Both the position numbers and the translations under genes were made by a program. 64,000 bases of DNA from Acheta domesticus (lineage: Eukaryota > Arthropoda > Insecta > Orthoptera > Gryllidae): the NCBI GenBank assembly GCA_031308135.1, contig JAHLJT010000631.1, positions 260,626,355 through 260,690,354 of the forward strand, written 5' to 3'. Below the pieces are notes generated by a model that had not been told where the DNA came from, ran no database searches, and saw only the letters and a list, made by a program, of their open reading frames with translations. This document shows, in pieces, positions 23,042-33,590 of the stretch (the stretch's first letter is position 1; each line of letters opens with the position of its first letter).

Positions 23042-23137
23042 TTACTTCTACTGAATCTTATGACTTCATTGTAAGAGGCTGCTGATGCTTTCCGAATTTC
23101 ACATTGTAACATCAGAGCTATCATTCTATCTAAAATG

Positions 23138-24106
23138 CTTTTACTTTCTCGCCTTACGAATACTTCGTAAGGTGAGAAAGTTATGTAATCGTGCGCCGGG
23201 AAAACGGGAATTTTCGCCAGAAAAACTCTTATAGCAGGGGTCTGGTAACGAAAAGGATAAAACCTGTAGCTAAATTTTTTAAAAAAAATCCTTCATCCCG
23301 TGGTGTAATCAAAATCCATGTTCTGTTTCTTTTTGATACTGCAAAATCGCTTGATGGCAAAACGCCCGTCTGTCCGTCTGTGGTCAATGCTAGCCGTTCA
23401 GCCGATTTTCTTCAAAATTGATATTCCTCAATCGTTTTTACAAGTGTCAAGGCTCCTGGACTTTGAAACTGATATTTTAATTTTTGGGGGTATTTTACAT
23501 GAAGCCCGTCGGAGATTTTCAAGTTAAAAAAATGGCTCCAAATTTGTTGATTAAATTTTGTTGTTGAATAGTGTGAAGAACGTTTAAGGGAATAATGTAG
23601 GTATCATTTTCATTGATATCCCCAATTTTCGAAAATTACAAAAAACTATTTAAAAACTGCGAAATTGAAGATAGAAATTAGCACTTTAAATAAGGTCACG
23701 TACCATTTTTTGAAAATACGAGTAGTTTTTGCGTAAATTGCGCTTCAAATTTACAAACAATATTCTCAAAAACCGCTCCAAATTTTTTTCTTTAAATTTT
23801 CTTCACTTATGTAATGAACGGCGATAAAAAAATATGGTCTTATTCCCACTTCTGGAAAAACTTGGTTTTTTGAAAATTGCAAAAAAATATTTTTAAAACT
23901 ACAAAATTGTAGATAGCGATTTTTACCTCAAAGTCTCTTGTACAAAACTAGCTCTTTAAAAAAGGTTATGTAGAATGTTCTGAAAAAAGGAGTCGTTTTC
24001 CGTAATTTTCGCTTCACATTTACAAAAAAAATTCTCAAAATCGCTCCAATTTTTTCTGTAAATTTTCTCCACGTGTGTAATAAGGGACAGTAAGTAAAGA
24101 ATAAAA
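23138..24106 (+). mobile_element. Helitron-like copy D, 5' part (CTTTCTCG subfamily)
   Basis: The 5' end is a hairpin: CTTTCTCGCCTTACGAA (23144-23160) pairs with TTCGTAAGGTGAGAAAG (23164-23180), followed by TTATGTAATCGTGCG. The interior shares the GTCTGTCCGTCTGTG and TTTTTGGGGGTATTTTACATG phrases with copies A, B and F. It ends against an inverted 3' terminus. Confidence 0.6.
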
Positions 24107-24142
24107 CTAGTGGTGCTATAGAATGGCATAGACTTTCTCGCA
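24107..24142 (-). mobile_element. Helitron-like 3' terminus, inverted
   Basis: Read on the minus strand: GCGAGAAAGTCTATGCC, a weak ATAGCAC hairpin half and CACTAG|T. It abuts copy D in the opposite orientation. No matching 5' end was found for it. Confidence 0.5.
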
Positions 24143-24210
24143 GTAGTTATTTTTTAAATGCCAATCGTGGGATAAATTATTTGAAGTAGACGTTCTTACG
24201 TAATGACTTT

Positions 24211-24263
24211 CTTGGTCATGTTCGAAAGACATGTTTTTCGCATGTCTTTCGAACATGACCAAG
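24211..24263. repeat. Perfect 23-bp hairpin
   Basis: Arm 24211-24233 (starts CTTGGTCATG) is exactly complementary to 24241-24263, with a 7-nt loop TTTTTCG. A transcript from either strand would fold tightly. It is shorter than insect miRNA precursors. It lies between a Helitron-like end and a tRNA-like module. Confidence 0.8.
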
Positions 24264-24342
24264 TCTTCCTAATGATAGAGCTGATACAATTACCTTTTGA
24301 CTAAAATATAAGTAGTTAGTTCGCATGTCACTTCCCGTGGCG

Positions 24343-24420
24343 CAGCTGGTGAAGCGCCTTATGGTTGAGCTGTTCAGTTCGGAAGATGCGGGTTCGATCC
24401 CCAGGTGGGATTTTAATTTG
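24343..24420 (+). repeat. tRNA-like (SINE-type) module
   Basis: The A-box-like GTGGCGCAGCTGGTGAAGCG and B-box GGTTCGATCCC stand at tRNA-like spacing, and the ends TCCCGTG and CAGGTGGGA can partly pair. No proper anticodon arm was recognised, so it is a tRNA-derived fragment and not a functional gene. Confidence 0.45.
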
Positions 24421-24735
24421 ATGAATGTGATGTTGCAAGAAAAAACATTGAAGAGTGTAGAAACTTTATTGAAAATCATTTGAAGTACTTCTTCTCACGA
24501 ATAGAATCAATGCAGATAAATCGACAGGACTTGTCTGTGTTTTCCCAAACTGCATCTTTAAACAATTTTTCAACTCTGTTATTCGATTTTTTGAAGCGCA
24601 TGTCAAATCAATCGTTGTCTAGTGTACATCTGTATGAACAATTGAAGTAAAATTGTATTTCAACGTTAAATTGAAATATAACCAGAACACATGCGATCAA
24701 CATGCATATCCCTTACGGTTCCTACATTATTATTA

Positions 24736-24875
24736 GTTTTCTCGCCTTACGACTATTTAGTAAGAAGAGAAAGTTATATAATCGTGCGCCGGAAACGGGG
24801 AATTTTCGCCAGAAAAACTCTTATAGCAGGGGTCTGAACGAAAAAGTGGATAAAACCTGTTGCTAAGTTAAAAAG
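24736..24875 (+). mobile_element. Helitron-like copy E, 5' fragment
   Basis: It has TTTTCTCGCCTTACGAC, then AGAGAAAGTTATATAATCGTG and GAATTTTCGCCAGAAAAACTC, closely matching copy D. It ends after 140 bp at an inverted 3' terminus. Confidence 0.55.
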
Positions 24876-25640
24876 CTAGTGGTGCTATAGAATGGCACAG
24901 ACTTTACCGGAGATCTTAGTTTTCTAATCTCTAAATTGAACTTGTTTTTCTGTTATGAATGCTGATGTTCCCAGATACCTTCCCTGAGCGCCTAAAGAAC
25001 ATTTTTTTACATTCTCTGGATATTTTCATTTCCTAATGCGAGAAATGAAACCACCGTACTATATTACTATTTTATAAGTGTAAATATCATGCCTATCCAT
25101 TGTGGTCGCAGTCATTAATCAGCGAGGTACAGGTCTTCCAAGGGAAGCTTCAACGGTTCGTGTCCTGGTCGCGGAATTTTGTATTTGTCAAAATTCTCTG
25201 TCACTGGAAATAATTGAGAATTTTATCAACTTTATTTAAAACCATGCGAAACCATTTGAATCACAAATATTGATAATTACGATAAATGTACTGGAAGTGT
25301 TTTGGATATATTTGTTCAATTTGTAACTTTTAACAATTTTTCACGTCTCTTCTTCGATTTGTAAATCGTATGTACCATCGTATCAATTGTTTCTTTATCA
25401 TGCATTTACCATTTTATAGCTCGGTTCGATTCTTTAATGGCTCTGTTCGACCCATGCGGTGCTAGTGTGGCGTAGTGTGTAAGTGCCGGTTCGTTAACTT
25501 TGAGTATCGGATTTTCGGATATCTGTACGGAAAACGTTTGCTGGTAGAATACACTTCTGCTGGTTTATGAAGTAGTGGAATAGCATTTATGACCATATAC
25601 AAGCAGTGCGAGAAAGTATGTGCGTTGGAAGCACCACTAG
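24876..25640. mobile_element. Segment bounded by two inverted Helitron-like 3' termini
   Basis: The left edge reads GCTAGTGGTGCTATAG (24875 on). The right edge reads GGAAGCACCACTAGC (to 25641). They form a near-perfect 12-bp terminal inverted repeat in AAAA...TTTT flanks, 765 bp apart. The interior holds a tRNA-like fragment with GGTTCGTGTCC near 25150-25185 and no gene. It could be one TIR-type derivative or two 3' ends that happen to face outward. Confidence 0.45.
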
Positions 25641-26560
25641 CTTTTTTTTACCTTTTAGTTTCCATAGACTTGTGTAGTTGCTCATTAATTGCCGTTGAAA
25701 TATGACTAGGATCATAAACTTAATCATCGCGTTTGTGACTGTCACCTATTCGAAAGTGACACAAAGACAAGAGATTTCAAATTTACCCAGTGTTCCTCCT
25801 CTGTTTTTGACCCCCAATGTCTTGATCGGTATCGCTACGAGTATCCGAAGGGTCTAAGGAGACTTGTCGGCCGTCTTCGAATTCAAGGTACCATTCTACA
25901 ATAACCACCAAACAAATTATAATAAGAATAGAAAGTATGTGCCTGTTGTAGCCTCCTGTACTTTTTTAACGTTTTCATTGTATATTATTTCTCTGTAGGA
26001 GTCCTTTGGACAACTTTATGCTTGAATACTGAATAATGTATTTTATTTACAGGTTGCTGATTATGAATTCTACTTCACTTGGTGGCCAAATTTTGAAAAT
26101 TTTCCTATTGGATCTACTGGTGCAATTTGAGATTGATGTATGTTACTCTACATATGATATTTTTTTTTAATTTACGAAGCAGGTTTTAATATTGTACATT
26201 TTAAGTAGGATTATACGCTTTATTTTTGTAAACCTTTTTTAATAAATGATGTTATAGAGAACCAGGTGGATTTGATGTGCCTAATTTTCCATAAAACATT
26301 TTCCTTTTTTATCCCTTTGAAAATTCAAAAGTAAAACTTTTTGATCACGCTCATACAACTAAATCAATGAAGAAAGATATTTTCTGAACTAAATTTGTTT
26401 TTTCAAATTTATCTATAATGTCGGTACATGTTTTCAATTCTTTTTTGCGCAATTCTGAATGTAATGTGGTTGTAAAAAGCGACATAGTTCTTAAAATGTT
26501 TTTTATTCACAACTTGACCAAACAGGAAATGAAATACCATAACGATTCCAGAATAACCAG
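25641..26560. other. Unassigned AT-rich DNA
   Basis: A weak Helitron-like 3' end (GAAAGTATGTGCCTGTTGTAG) lies near 25930-25965. Nothing else is recognised. Confidence 0.35.
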
Positions 26561-26950
26561 GAGAGAGAGAGAGTTCCGTAGACAGACTTGTTCACCATAA
26601 TCCAGATGTCCCAAAATATCGTAACCGTAGCACCAGCAGGGAAGTCCGTAGTCTGTGGCACTGACGTCACGCCGTTCACTGTGCATTGCATAGGAAGTTC
26701 TGTGTTCGGTAGATCTCGCTTCGCCCGGCGGGGCCCATTTGTACCCCTCGGGGCTGAAGGTCCGCCGGCCAGCCTGCTTGTCGGGGCTAGGGCGCGTTGT
26801 GGCGCGCCCACTGGAGCGAAACAGTCGGCCCGGTGCCGGGCCCAGCGGACTCTCTCGGGCGGTGGAGGTACTTTACTTTCGTGGGGTGCAGCCGCCTGCG
26901 GCGGTCCTTTCAAAGGCACGCGGCGACCACCACAAATACCAGACATTTTC
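26561..26950. other. (GA)n tract and GC-rich block of unknown origin
   Basis: After a short (GA)n at 26561-26573 the sequence becomes strongly GC-rich (26640-26930), with open frames on both strands. No domain or RNA gene was recognised. It may be part of a repeat absent elsewhere in the window. Confidence 0.35.
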
Positions 26951-26980
26951 AAACATATTTTGTCAAAAACTGCTCCAAAT

Positions 26981-27625
26981 TTTTACTTTGTCGGTTACGC
27001 AGGATAGGGAAGGTATGGTAATGTAGCAAAAACTGTGATTTTTCGGCATGCAAAACCTCGTGTTGTGGAGTCCGAAAATGCCTAAATCTTGTTCTAGTAC
27101 GTAGTAAATCACTTCCTCCAACACTGTAAGTAATCGGGATCTCCTTTTTGTGGTTCTTTGCTATCTGACGGCTCGTGCCTAGGGTGCACTGTATCACAAC
27201 CCCTCGATAATAGAAAAGTGTTAAAATATGTTAGAAATACACAGAGTTTTTCCATTCCAATGTGCTTCAAATGACTTCGAATAAGTTTTTTGAAAACTCA
27301 AAACTTTTTTGTGAAAATGGGCTTCAAATTTCGTATTTTTAGTATCACTTTAACGCCATTTTCTTAAAAATGGCTACAGATTTTTAAAAGGAAAATTCCC
27401 ACATAGGATGAGGTTTTTGTTCTTTGTGTTCTTTAATATTTTAAAACTAATGTTTCCGTTCTACCATTAGAAAGCCAAAAAATTAAGAAAATGTCAGAAA
27501 CATGTAGTTTGGGCGGCTATAGATGGCAACTGGTAAGAGTATGTGGCAAGTTCGAGTAGCTAGCCGAGACCAAAGGAAATAGAAAACTAATATGGGAAGT
27601 CTGTGCCATTCTGTAGCACCACTAG
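26981..27625 (+). mobile_element. Helitron-like copy G (short form)
   Basis: The 5' end TTTTACTTTGTCGG, then GGGAAGGTATGGTAATG, leads into shared modules. The 3' end has GGGCGGCTATAGATGGC, TAGCTAGCCGAGACC, GGGAAGTCTGTGCC, a hairpin and CACCACTAG|T (CTAG 27622-27625). At about 645 bp it is an internally deleted form of the 1.5-kb copies. Confidence 0.6.
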
Positions 27626-28366
27626 TTCTCTGTATGTTAGTGCTAGTGACGAAGACTCCCAAGTTCCAAGTTCTCTCAGCAAGAAGAGATCGCCACATTT
27701 TTGCCTAACATTGTTTTCCAAATCTGCAAAATGAATTCAGATGGCACTCACAAAATACATTTTCTTAATTGAAACGTAAAAATGAAAAATGTGGAACCTT
27801 GGTGCGTCAACATTTTCGTTAGCTAGTAAACTTAGTTTCGACATTGAGCATTTTGCCTACAACAATGTAGGAGAGTACGTCTCAGATCTTTCTTTAGCAC
27901 AAGCCAAAATAACTGTTGCTTTTCCTTTGTCAATATTCTTACGCCTAGGTAGTAGGTATTCTTTTTCACACCTTATCTTGGTTTTCGACAGGTAACAAGT
28001 AGGAACTTTCACCACTTTCAATTTCTTAGGAATGTCCTCCATTTTAAAATGGGGGGGGGGGCTCGTGGACATAGGTGGACGTGCATAGGTGGACACGACG
28101 TCTGGTGGAGAGTGGAGAGTTGAGACGACCACCGGGACCTCGAGTTGCACGGCACCGCCCTGTAAGCTCCTGGGTAGGCATGGTTAGGCGGCCTCCCCTG
28201 GAGGGCTGGCTAGCCCCCGGTGGGGACGCGACCACCCGCCGTAGGGCCTGAAACAAGGCTTGGGGAGCCGGAAGCGCTTCGTGGCGGGCGTGAATGGAGA
28301 CGACCTAGTCTCCCGGTCTCGGCTGCGTTGGCTTCAAGTACCCGCCCCTGAACGAGCTGGGAAAGC
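27626..28366. other. AT-rich DNA then GC-rich block
   Basis: A G-run of about 11 sits near 28051. From 28055 to 28366 the DNA is GC-rich with open frames on both strands and no recognisable domain. It borders the SINE tail. Confidence 0.35.
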
Positions 28367-28742
28367 AAGTAGTTAGTTAGTTAATGCCTTATTTTACGTA
28401 GCGAGACTGGGGCCGTCAGGCCCGTTCTTCCGTCTGACCACGCAAATTTCACTACGCTCCTTTCACCTAGCGGAGAAAGAAGGTATTATCTCGGGCGACG
28501 AAACAAGCGATTTGAATTTAGCTCAAGAGGCGTCATTTAGGCTTGAGGGTCTTTTACATGCAAGTAATCCACTAACATGGGACAGCCGGCTTTACTTCCC
28601 CTCCGCAGAAGGCGTGCGAAGGATTTTTTCGCCCTTAAAAATGCACGGCTTCGATCGGGGTTTGAACCCGCGGAACTTGAGTATGAACGCTAACCGTCCG
28701 CAATGAGTCCGGAACGCTAACCGTCACACCATCGAATCCGCA
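28367..28742 (-). mobile_element. tRNA-derived SINE
   Basis: On the minus strand the head near 28742 has an A-box-like TGGTGTGACGG and, near 28670-28655, the B-box GGTTCAAACCC. A GACGGTTAGCG phrase is duplicated in the head. The body follows to about 28385 and the element ends in an (AACT)n tail at 28367-28385. Head, body and short repeat tail are the usual SINE plan. It would be copied by a LINE in trans. Confidence 0.65.
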
Positions 28743-29130
28743 AAGTAGGCAGTGGCCTAAGCAGAAAGTGAGTAGGGGCATGCTGCTGGGCAAGCTGGGA
28801 AAGTAAGAAGGCTCCAAAAGCACAGGGAACGGCGAATGACGCCTCAAACACCATCGGGTGAGACGAGGGCTCTAGGAGGCGGTGTTCGCCCTGGCCTCAC
28901 CGCCCAGAAGCGCGACTCGTCGGACCGAACAAGCCGCGGCGTGGCCGCGCCGGTGAAGTACCCGCTTGCAGCACGGTTAGCATATAAGCAAACTGCACGT
29001 GTATTCGGCACCGGACTTTTCTGATTGGTTAGCGGGCGCGTAGCGCGAAGCCGCGCGAAATTCGTTTACGTTCTCTTACTAAAAGTGTTGTAGGTTCGTT
29101 TTGCAACTGCTTTCATTTATTACTATTATA
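28743..29130. other. GC-rich DNA with the left arm of a distant inverted repeat
   Basis: 28980-29066 is an inverted match to 30967-31058, including GTATTCGGCACCGG, a CCAAT-box-like GATTGGTTAGC and a TATAAGC motif. The arms look like promoter-bearing ends of a repeat. Confidence 0.4.
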
Positions 29131-29131
29131 C

Positions 29132-30672
29132 CAGAGGCGGATCCAGCCGATCATTTTTTGGGGGAGGGCATCATAGATTTTGGTTAAATAATAAAGATAT
29201 GTTATTATAAGTATTCATTGACTCAGACGAATCAAGGATTTTATTCTGTTCGGTCTCAACATTTGTTATCCGCCATTAAAAAATGTTTAGTTAGAGGTGA
29301 GGGTAAACGTGGCAAAAACAAAGGAGGCTGAAAGGATTGATAGAAACCGAAAGTTTTTCAGTATTATTTCCAATTTTGAGCAGAATTAAATTAAAAATAA
29401 CTTAGGTTGCAAATTGAACATTTTATTAAAATATTTACTGCACTTCGCATTTTGTAAACATTTTTACATTATTATAGTACATTATAATCTTATTGAAGGT
29501 GATTTATTTCAGAAGGATAAATACTTTGTAATAGAAAGGGTTGTAGGTATTCAAATTTCTCAATGGTTTTTGCCAACAACTCATTTTTAAAATTTTTCGA
29601 TAGCATCTAAATGAATTTGAACACATTTACTAAGGACATTTTTATAATGGTTTTAATGCTTGAAATCTTTAAAATCTGCACATGTCCATAAAACAGGCAA
29701 CTATAATCGATTCATCATGTATTTCATACTATTGAAATGAATTAATTACAATACATAGTGAACACAACCAAAAAGAAAAAAATAGCAAAAAGGGAGTAAT
29801 GTAAATATGATACACAATAACTAACTATGAGACTTCACTTTGGCTTGACCTATGCCCTAGGTATGATCGTCTTCACAAATATCTTCAATATATTCAGGAA
29901 GGGTATGGTGATATTTGTATGATTCTTCAATACTCATTCCCATTTTAAAATATTCAAGGAATGCTCCCTTGTAGCTTTATCAGCTGACAGGAACCTCTTT
30001 TCAGCAGTTCTTACATTGTGGTTATCACACAATCCTATCAGAAAATAAATCTGGCTTACACAATCCTATCTGAAAATAAAAATTAATTATTTTAATTGGT
30101 TATTAGGTTGTGTTTAATTTTTAGTATTAAAATTAGTGTAATTACAGATTGTAAATTACAGTAATTTAACAGCATTCTCAAGATTTTGATTATATCTTAA
30201 AAGAAGCCACAGAAGGTGTGTTATTAAATGTTAAAATTTAATTATTAATTGTTTAATTAATAGATGTATAAATTTAACATTTAACCATTTTTTCATTTTT
30301 TATTGATTTATACTAAATTTTGGGTATTTACTTAGTTTTCTAACTTAAGTATTTATATTTATCCATCATTGCTAAGTAGGATTTTTGAAAGGAAAATTTG
30401 TTTATTGATATTTTTTATTTGTGTACGTCAATTTTGTGCTTCTTATGATGTTTACTTTGTAGACAAAAAATATAAATTTTTGTACAAAATTTCTTGTCTG
30501 AAAAAAATAGCAGGAATGGTGTTCGGGGATTTATAAATGATCAGTCGAACTCACTGTTTCATTTCTTTGTTCAGCTCCAAGAGTTAGTTGATACGCTGGA
30601 TTTTGCAATCTGAAAACGCCTGATTGCGCGTCACAAAGTAGGAGACGTTTTGTATGAGTACAGTGGTCCTAA
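29132..30672. other. AT-rich DNA with possible transposon remnants, up to the assembly gap
   Basis: CAGAGGCGGATCCAGCC at 29132 looks like the start of a hAT-type element, but no matching end was found. A minus-strand coding relic lies at 29857-30045 and a short tandem duplication (ACACAATCCTATC) near 30027-30075. Confidence 0.3.
29857..30045 (-). pseudogene. Coding relic of an unidentified (probably transposon) protein
   Basis: Minus-strand reading gives LIGLCDNHNVRTAEKRF, then LSADKATREHSL. A one-base shift leads to EYFKMGMSIEESYKYHH, then PEYIEDICEDDHT and a stop at 29857-29859. The composition is protein-like and the frame breaks only once. I do not recognise the family; the setting suggests a transposon protein C-terminus. 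Confidence 0.4.
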
Positions 30673-30772
30673 NNNNNNNNNNNNNNNNNNNNNNNNNNNN
30701 NNNNNNNNNNNNNNNNNNNNNNNNNNNNNNNNNNNNNNNNNNNNNNNNNNNNNNNNNNNNNNNNNNNNNNNN
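30673..30772. other. Assembly gap (100 N)
   Basis: This run of exactly 100 N is a placeholder of unknown true size. The inverted arms at 28980 and 30967 flank it, so a repeat probably caused the break. Confidence 1.
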
Positions 30773-31061
30773 ACCAAAATATAAGTGAAGGTACTTATTG
30801 ACAAAACACTGGACTGTTAAGATAGTTCCCGTAATGGTAAAGATTAATATAACAGCTGTCAGAGAAAAACGCCCGAAAACGCAGAGTCGGTCGCGTTGCC
30901 TATGACCACAGTAGCCGAGTCCACGTGCACTCACTCGCGGTGGCTCTGCACTTCATAGAAAGAGAGACGAATTTCGCGCGGTTTCGCGCTCCTCGTTCGC
31001 TAGCCAATCAGGGAAGCCCGGTGCCGAATACATGTGCAGTTTGCTTTTATGCGCACGGTTA

Positions 31062-31314
31062 TACTGCGATTTTTGTAGGAAGAGCTCTCAAGGCCACTCA
31101 AATCCCATCTTCGCGATGGAATATGTCACGGCATTTCGCGTCTTTTCTCCGTCTTGCCGGTAGAAGTCGCATGATCGCAAGCACTGCTTCATACGGTCGC
31201 GATCGTGCGAAATCTAGCGGAACGACTGTGAATGATACGAAATGCCGTGACATATTCCATCGCGAAGATGGGATTTGAGTTATCTTGAGAGCTCTTCCTA
31301 CAAAAATCGCAGTA
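31062..31314. mobile_element. MITE with about 78-bp terminal inverted repeats and TA duplication
   Basis: The ends TACTGCGATTTTTGTAGG and its complement enclose 253 bp, flanked by TA (31060-31061, 31315-31316). The arms pair over about 78 bp each through GAGCTCTC and CATCTTCGCGATGG. It shares its terminal CTGCGATTTTTGTA with the smaller element at 48323-48494. TA duplication with such ends fits a Tc1/mariner-type nonautonomous element. Confidence 0.7.
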
Positions 31315-31316
31315 TA

Positions 31317-31932
31317 GGGGGCGGCAGCCTCCGGAGCGCAGGAGAGGTTTGGTGGCGGAGGAAGCACCCACTCACGTCCGACCCTCGACGTAGCCGCGCC
31401 AGGGCACACGGTGGGCACACGGCTAGCGGGCTCCGGCCGGCGAACGCAAGGGAGGGATGCCCCTGTTGTAATTGAACGCAAGCGCCCGTCCCCACTATTC
31501 CGGCACATTCCGTGTCGTAGGGCGTCGAAGTCCGAAGGGCAGGCACTCGCTCGGCGGTCTTCGGAGGGGGACCAGCGGGAACGAGGCGACCGCACAGCCC
31601 TGAGTCTCCGGCCTACCCGTTGCCGATAGCTGGCAGGCAAAGGGTAGGATACTTAATGACGTTCGAGTAGGTACTTACTAGCTGGATCGGCACTGGCACT
31701 GGTTGACGTAGCGGACGGAGGTCGAGGCCACGCGGGGTACGATCGAGGGTACAGCCTCCCGACGCGCAACATTGCGACTGTATGTTCAAAAATAAAGGCT
31801 GTAGTATAAGATGAGCTCTGATTAATCGACACAACTGCCGGAGAAGCAAGACTTACCATTGAGACGTTTTAATAAAGAGGCTATGTTTAAGCGGGCAACC
31901 GCCCAGAGGCAATTTTGAAGCGGGCGACGTCG
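31317..31932. other. GC-rich DNA with a possible LTR-like end
   Basis: Much of 31317-31760 is GC-rich. AATAAA at 31791-31796 followed by GGCTGTAG resembles an R-U5 region, but no LTR ends could be fixed. Open frames on both strands carry no domain. Confidence 0.3.
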
Positions 31933-32922
31933 GCCAGGGCCGCACGCTCGCCTCGCGGTCGGAACCACGGCAGCGGGGACTGGCGCCCTCCGCCTGGCCT
32001 GTGTCCCTTCGGGGCGGCGGAGGAAGCTGAGGCCAGGGCCGCACGCTCGCCTCGCGGTCGGAACCACGGCAGCGGGGACTGGCGCCCTCCGCCTGGCCTG
32101 TGTCCCTTCGGGGCGGCGGAGGAAGCTGAGGCCAGGGCCGCACGCTCGCCTCGCGGTCGGAACCACGGCAGCGGGGACTGGCGCCCTCCGCCTGGCCTGT
32201 GTCCCTTCGGGGCGGCGGAGGAAGCTGAGGCCAGGGCCGCACGCTCGCCTCGCGGTCGGAACCACGGCAGCGGGGACTGGCGCCCTCCGCCTGGCCTGTG
32301 TCCCTCCGGGGCGGCGGAGGAAGCTGAGGCCAGGGCCGCACGCTCGCCTCGCGGTCGGAACCACGGCAGCGGGGACTGGCGCCCTCCGCCTGGCCTGTGT
32401 CCCTTCGGGGCGGCGGAGGAAGCTGAGGCCAGGGCCGCACGCTCGCCTCGCGGTCGGAACCACGGCAGCGGGGACTGGCGCCCTCCGCCTGGCCTGTGTC
32501 CCTTCGGGGCGGCGGAGGAAGCTGAGGCCAGGGCCGCACGCTCGCCTCGCGGTCGGAACCACGGCAGCGGGGACTGGCGCCCTCCGCCTGGCCTGTGTCC
32601 CTCCGGGGCGGCGGAGGAAGCTGAGGCCAGGGCCGCACGCTCGCCTCGCGGTCGGAACCACGGCAGCGGGGACTGGCGCCCTCCGCCTGGCCTGTGTCCC
32701 TCCGGGGCGGCGGAGGAAGCTGAGGCCAGGGCCGCACGCTCGCCTCGCGGTCGGAACCACGGCAGCGGGGACTGGCGCCCTCCGCCTGGCCTGTGTCCCT
32801 CCGGGGCGGCGGAGGAAGCTGAGGCCAGGGCCGCACGCTCGCCTCGCGGTCGGAACCACGGCAGCGGGGACTGGCGCCCTCCGCCTGGCCTGTGTCCCTC
32901 GGGGGCGGCGGAGGAAGCTGAG
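31933..32922 (+). repeat. 99-bp minisatellite, 10 copies
   Basis: Units start at 31933, 32032, 32131 and then every 99 bp to 32824, each with GCCAGGGCCGCACGCTCGCC. They are almost identical. The clear difference is CCTTCGGGG in units 1-3, 5 and 6 versus CCTCCGGGG in units 4 and 7-9, with unit 10 different again. Because 99 is a multiple of three and no frame has a stop, four frames stay open for 327-409 codons. Those frames are a by-product of the period. Confidence 0.95.
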
Positions 32923-33590
32923 GCCACGAGGCCGAGAGCGCTCCAAGCGGGATGGAACGCCATCCGGGACCTGTTCAGACCCAGGCGCCTTGCCGTCGAC
33001 CACAGAGGACAAGGGCCGGGAAGCGGGTAAGCCCTCAAGGGTGAATCCCAAACCTAAAGCCCGAAACGGGGAATGGAACTCCTGTTCTCGGACAACTCAG
33101 GTGGTAGCCTAACGGTGATGGCAGTGAGTAGACAACAATGCTATGCTCACGGTTGTCGGTTCAACCCGGCATTTGGGCCTCTAGCGAGTCGTATACTTAG
33201 GGCAGGATCGGGTAAAGGAGGCCCCACGGGGAACCGAAGCAAAGGGATACTCTGGAATCTACATATAGAAGTCCGACTGGACACTACCTACCGTCACTTT
33301 GCCTTGGTTACAGTCCAACCCAGGTCGATAGCCTAAAGGTGTAGGCAGTGAGAAGACGGGAAGAGGGACTAGGCCCCTCGGACCTAGTCCGAGCGGTCCT
33401 CTGACGGGCTTTCGGGTTCGTCCTTGCAGTGGCCCGTTAACTCAACGGGTATTTGGGTGAGGTTCGACCCGGTTCAAATGAGGCACTTTAAGGACCGGGG
33501 TTATATGGCAAAATAACGATAAAGTAAATATTTGAAAACACTACATTATGTTCACTATTATGTCCACAAAAATAAAGATTGCACGCTTAA
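32923..33590. other. GC-rich DNA with tRNA-like fragments
   Basis: TAGCCTAACGGTGATGGCAG near 33106 and GGTTCAACCC near 33159 stand at tRNA-like A/B box spacing. A similar TAGCCTAAAGGTGTAGGCAG recurs near 33330, about 220 bp on, and another B-box-like GGTTCGACCCGG near 33461. These look like tRNA-derived repeat pieces. Confidence 0.35.

Noticed and set aside
24343..24420. Functional tRNA gene
   Set aside because: A and B boxes are present but the anticodon arm and a full acceptor stem are not convincing.
26640..26930. GC-rich block considered as ribosomal DNA or a CpG-island promoter
   Set aside because: No conserved rRNA segment could be recognised and no exon follows; left as unassigned.
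31933..32922. CRISPR array
   Set aside because: Units are contiguous identical repeats without unique spacers, in a eukaryotic genome.
31822..33051. Long open frames of 409, 383, 371 and 327 codons
   Set aside because: All arise from the stop-free 99-bp tandem repeat in several frames and both strands at once; no domain, start context or splice support.
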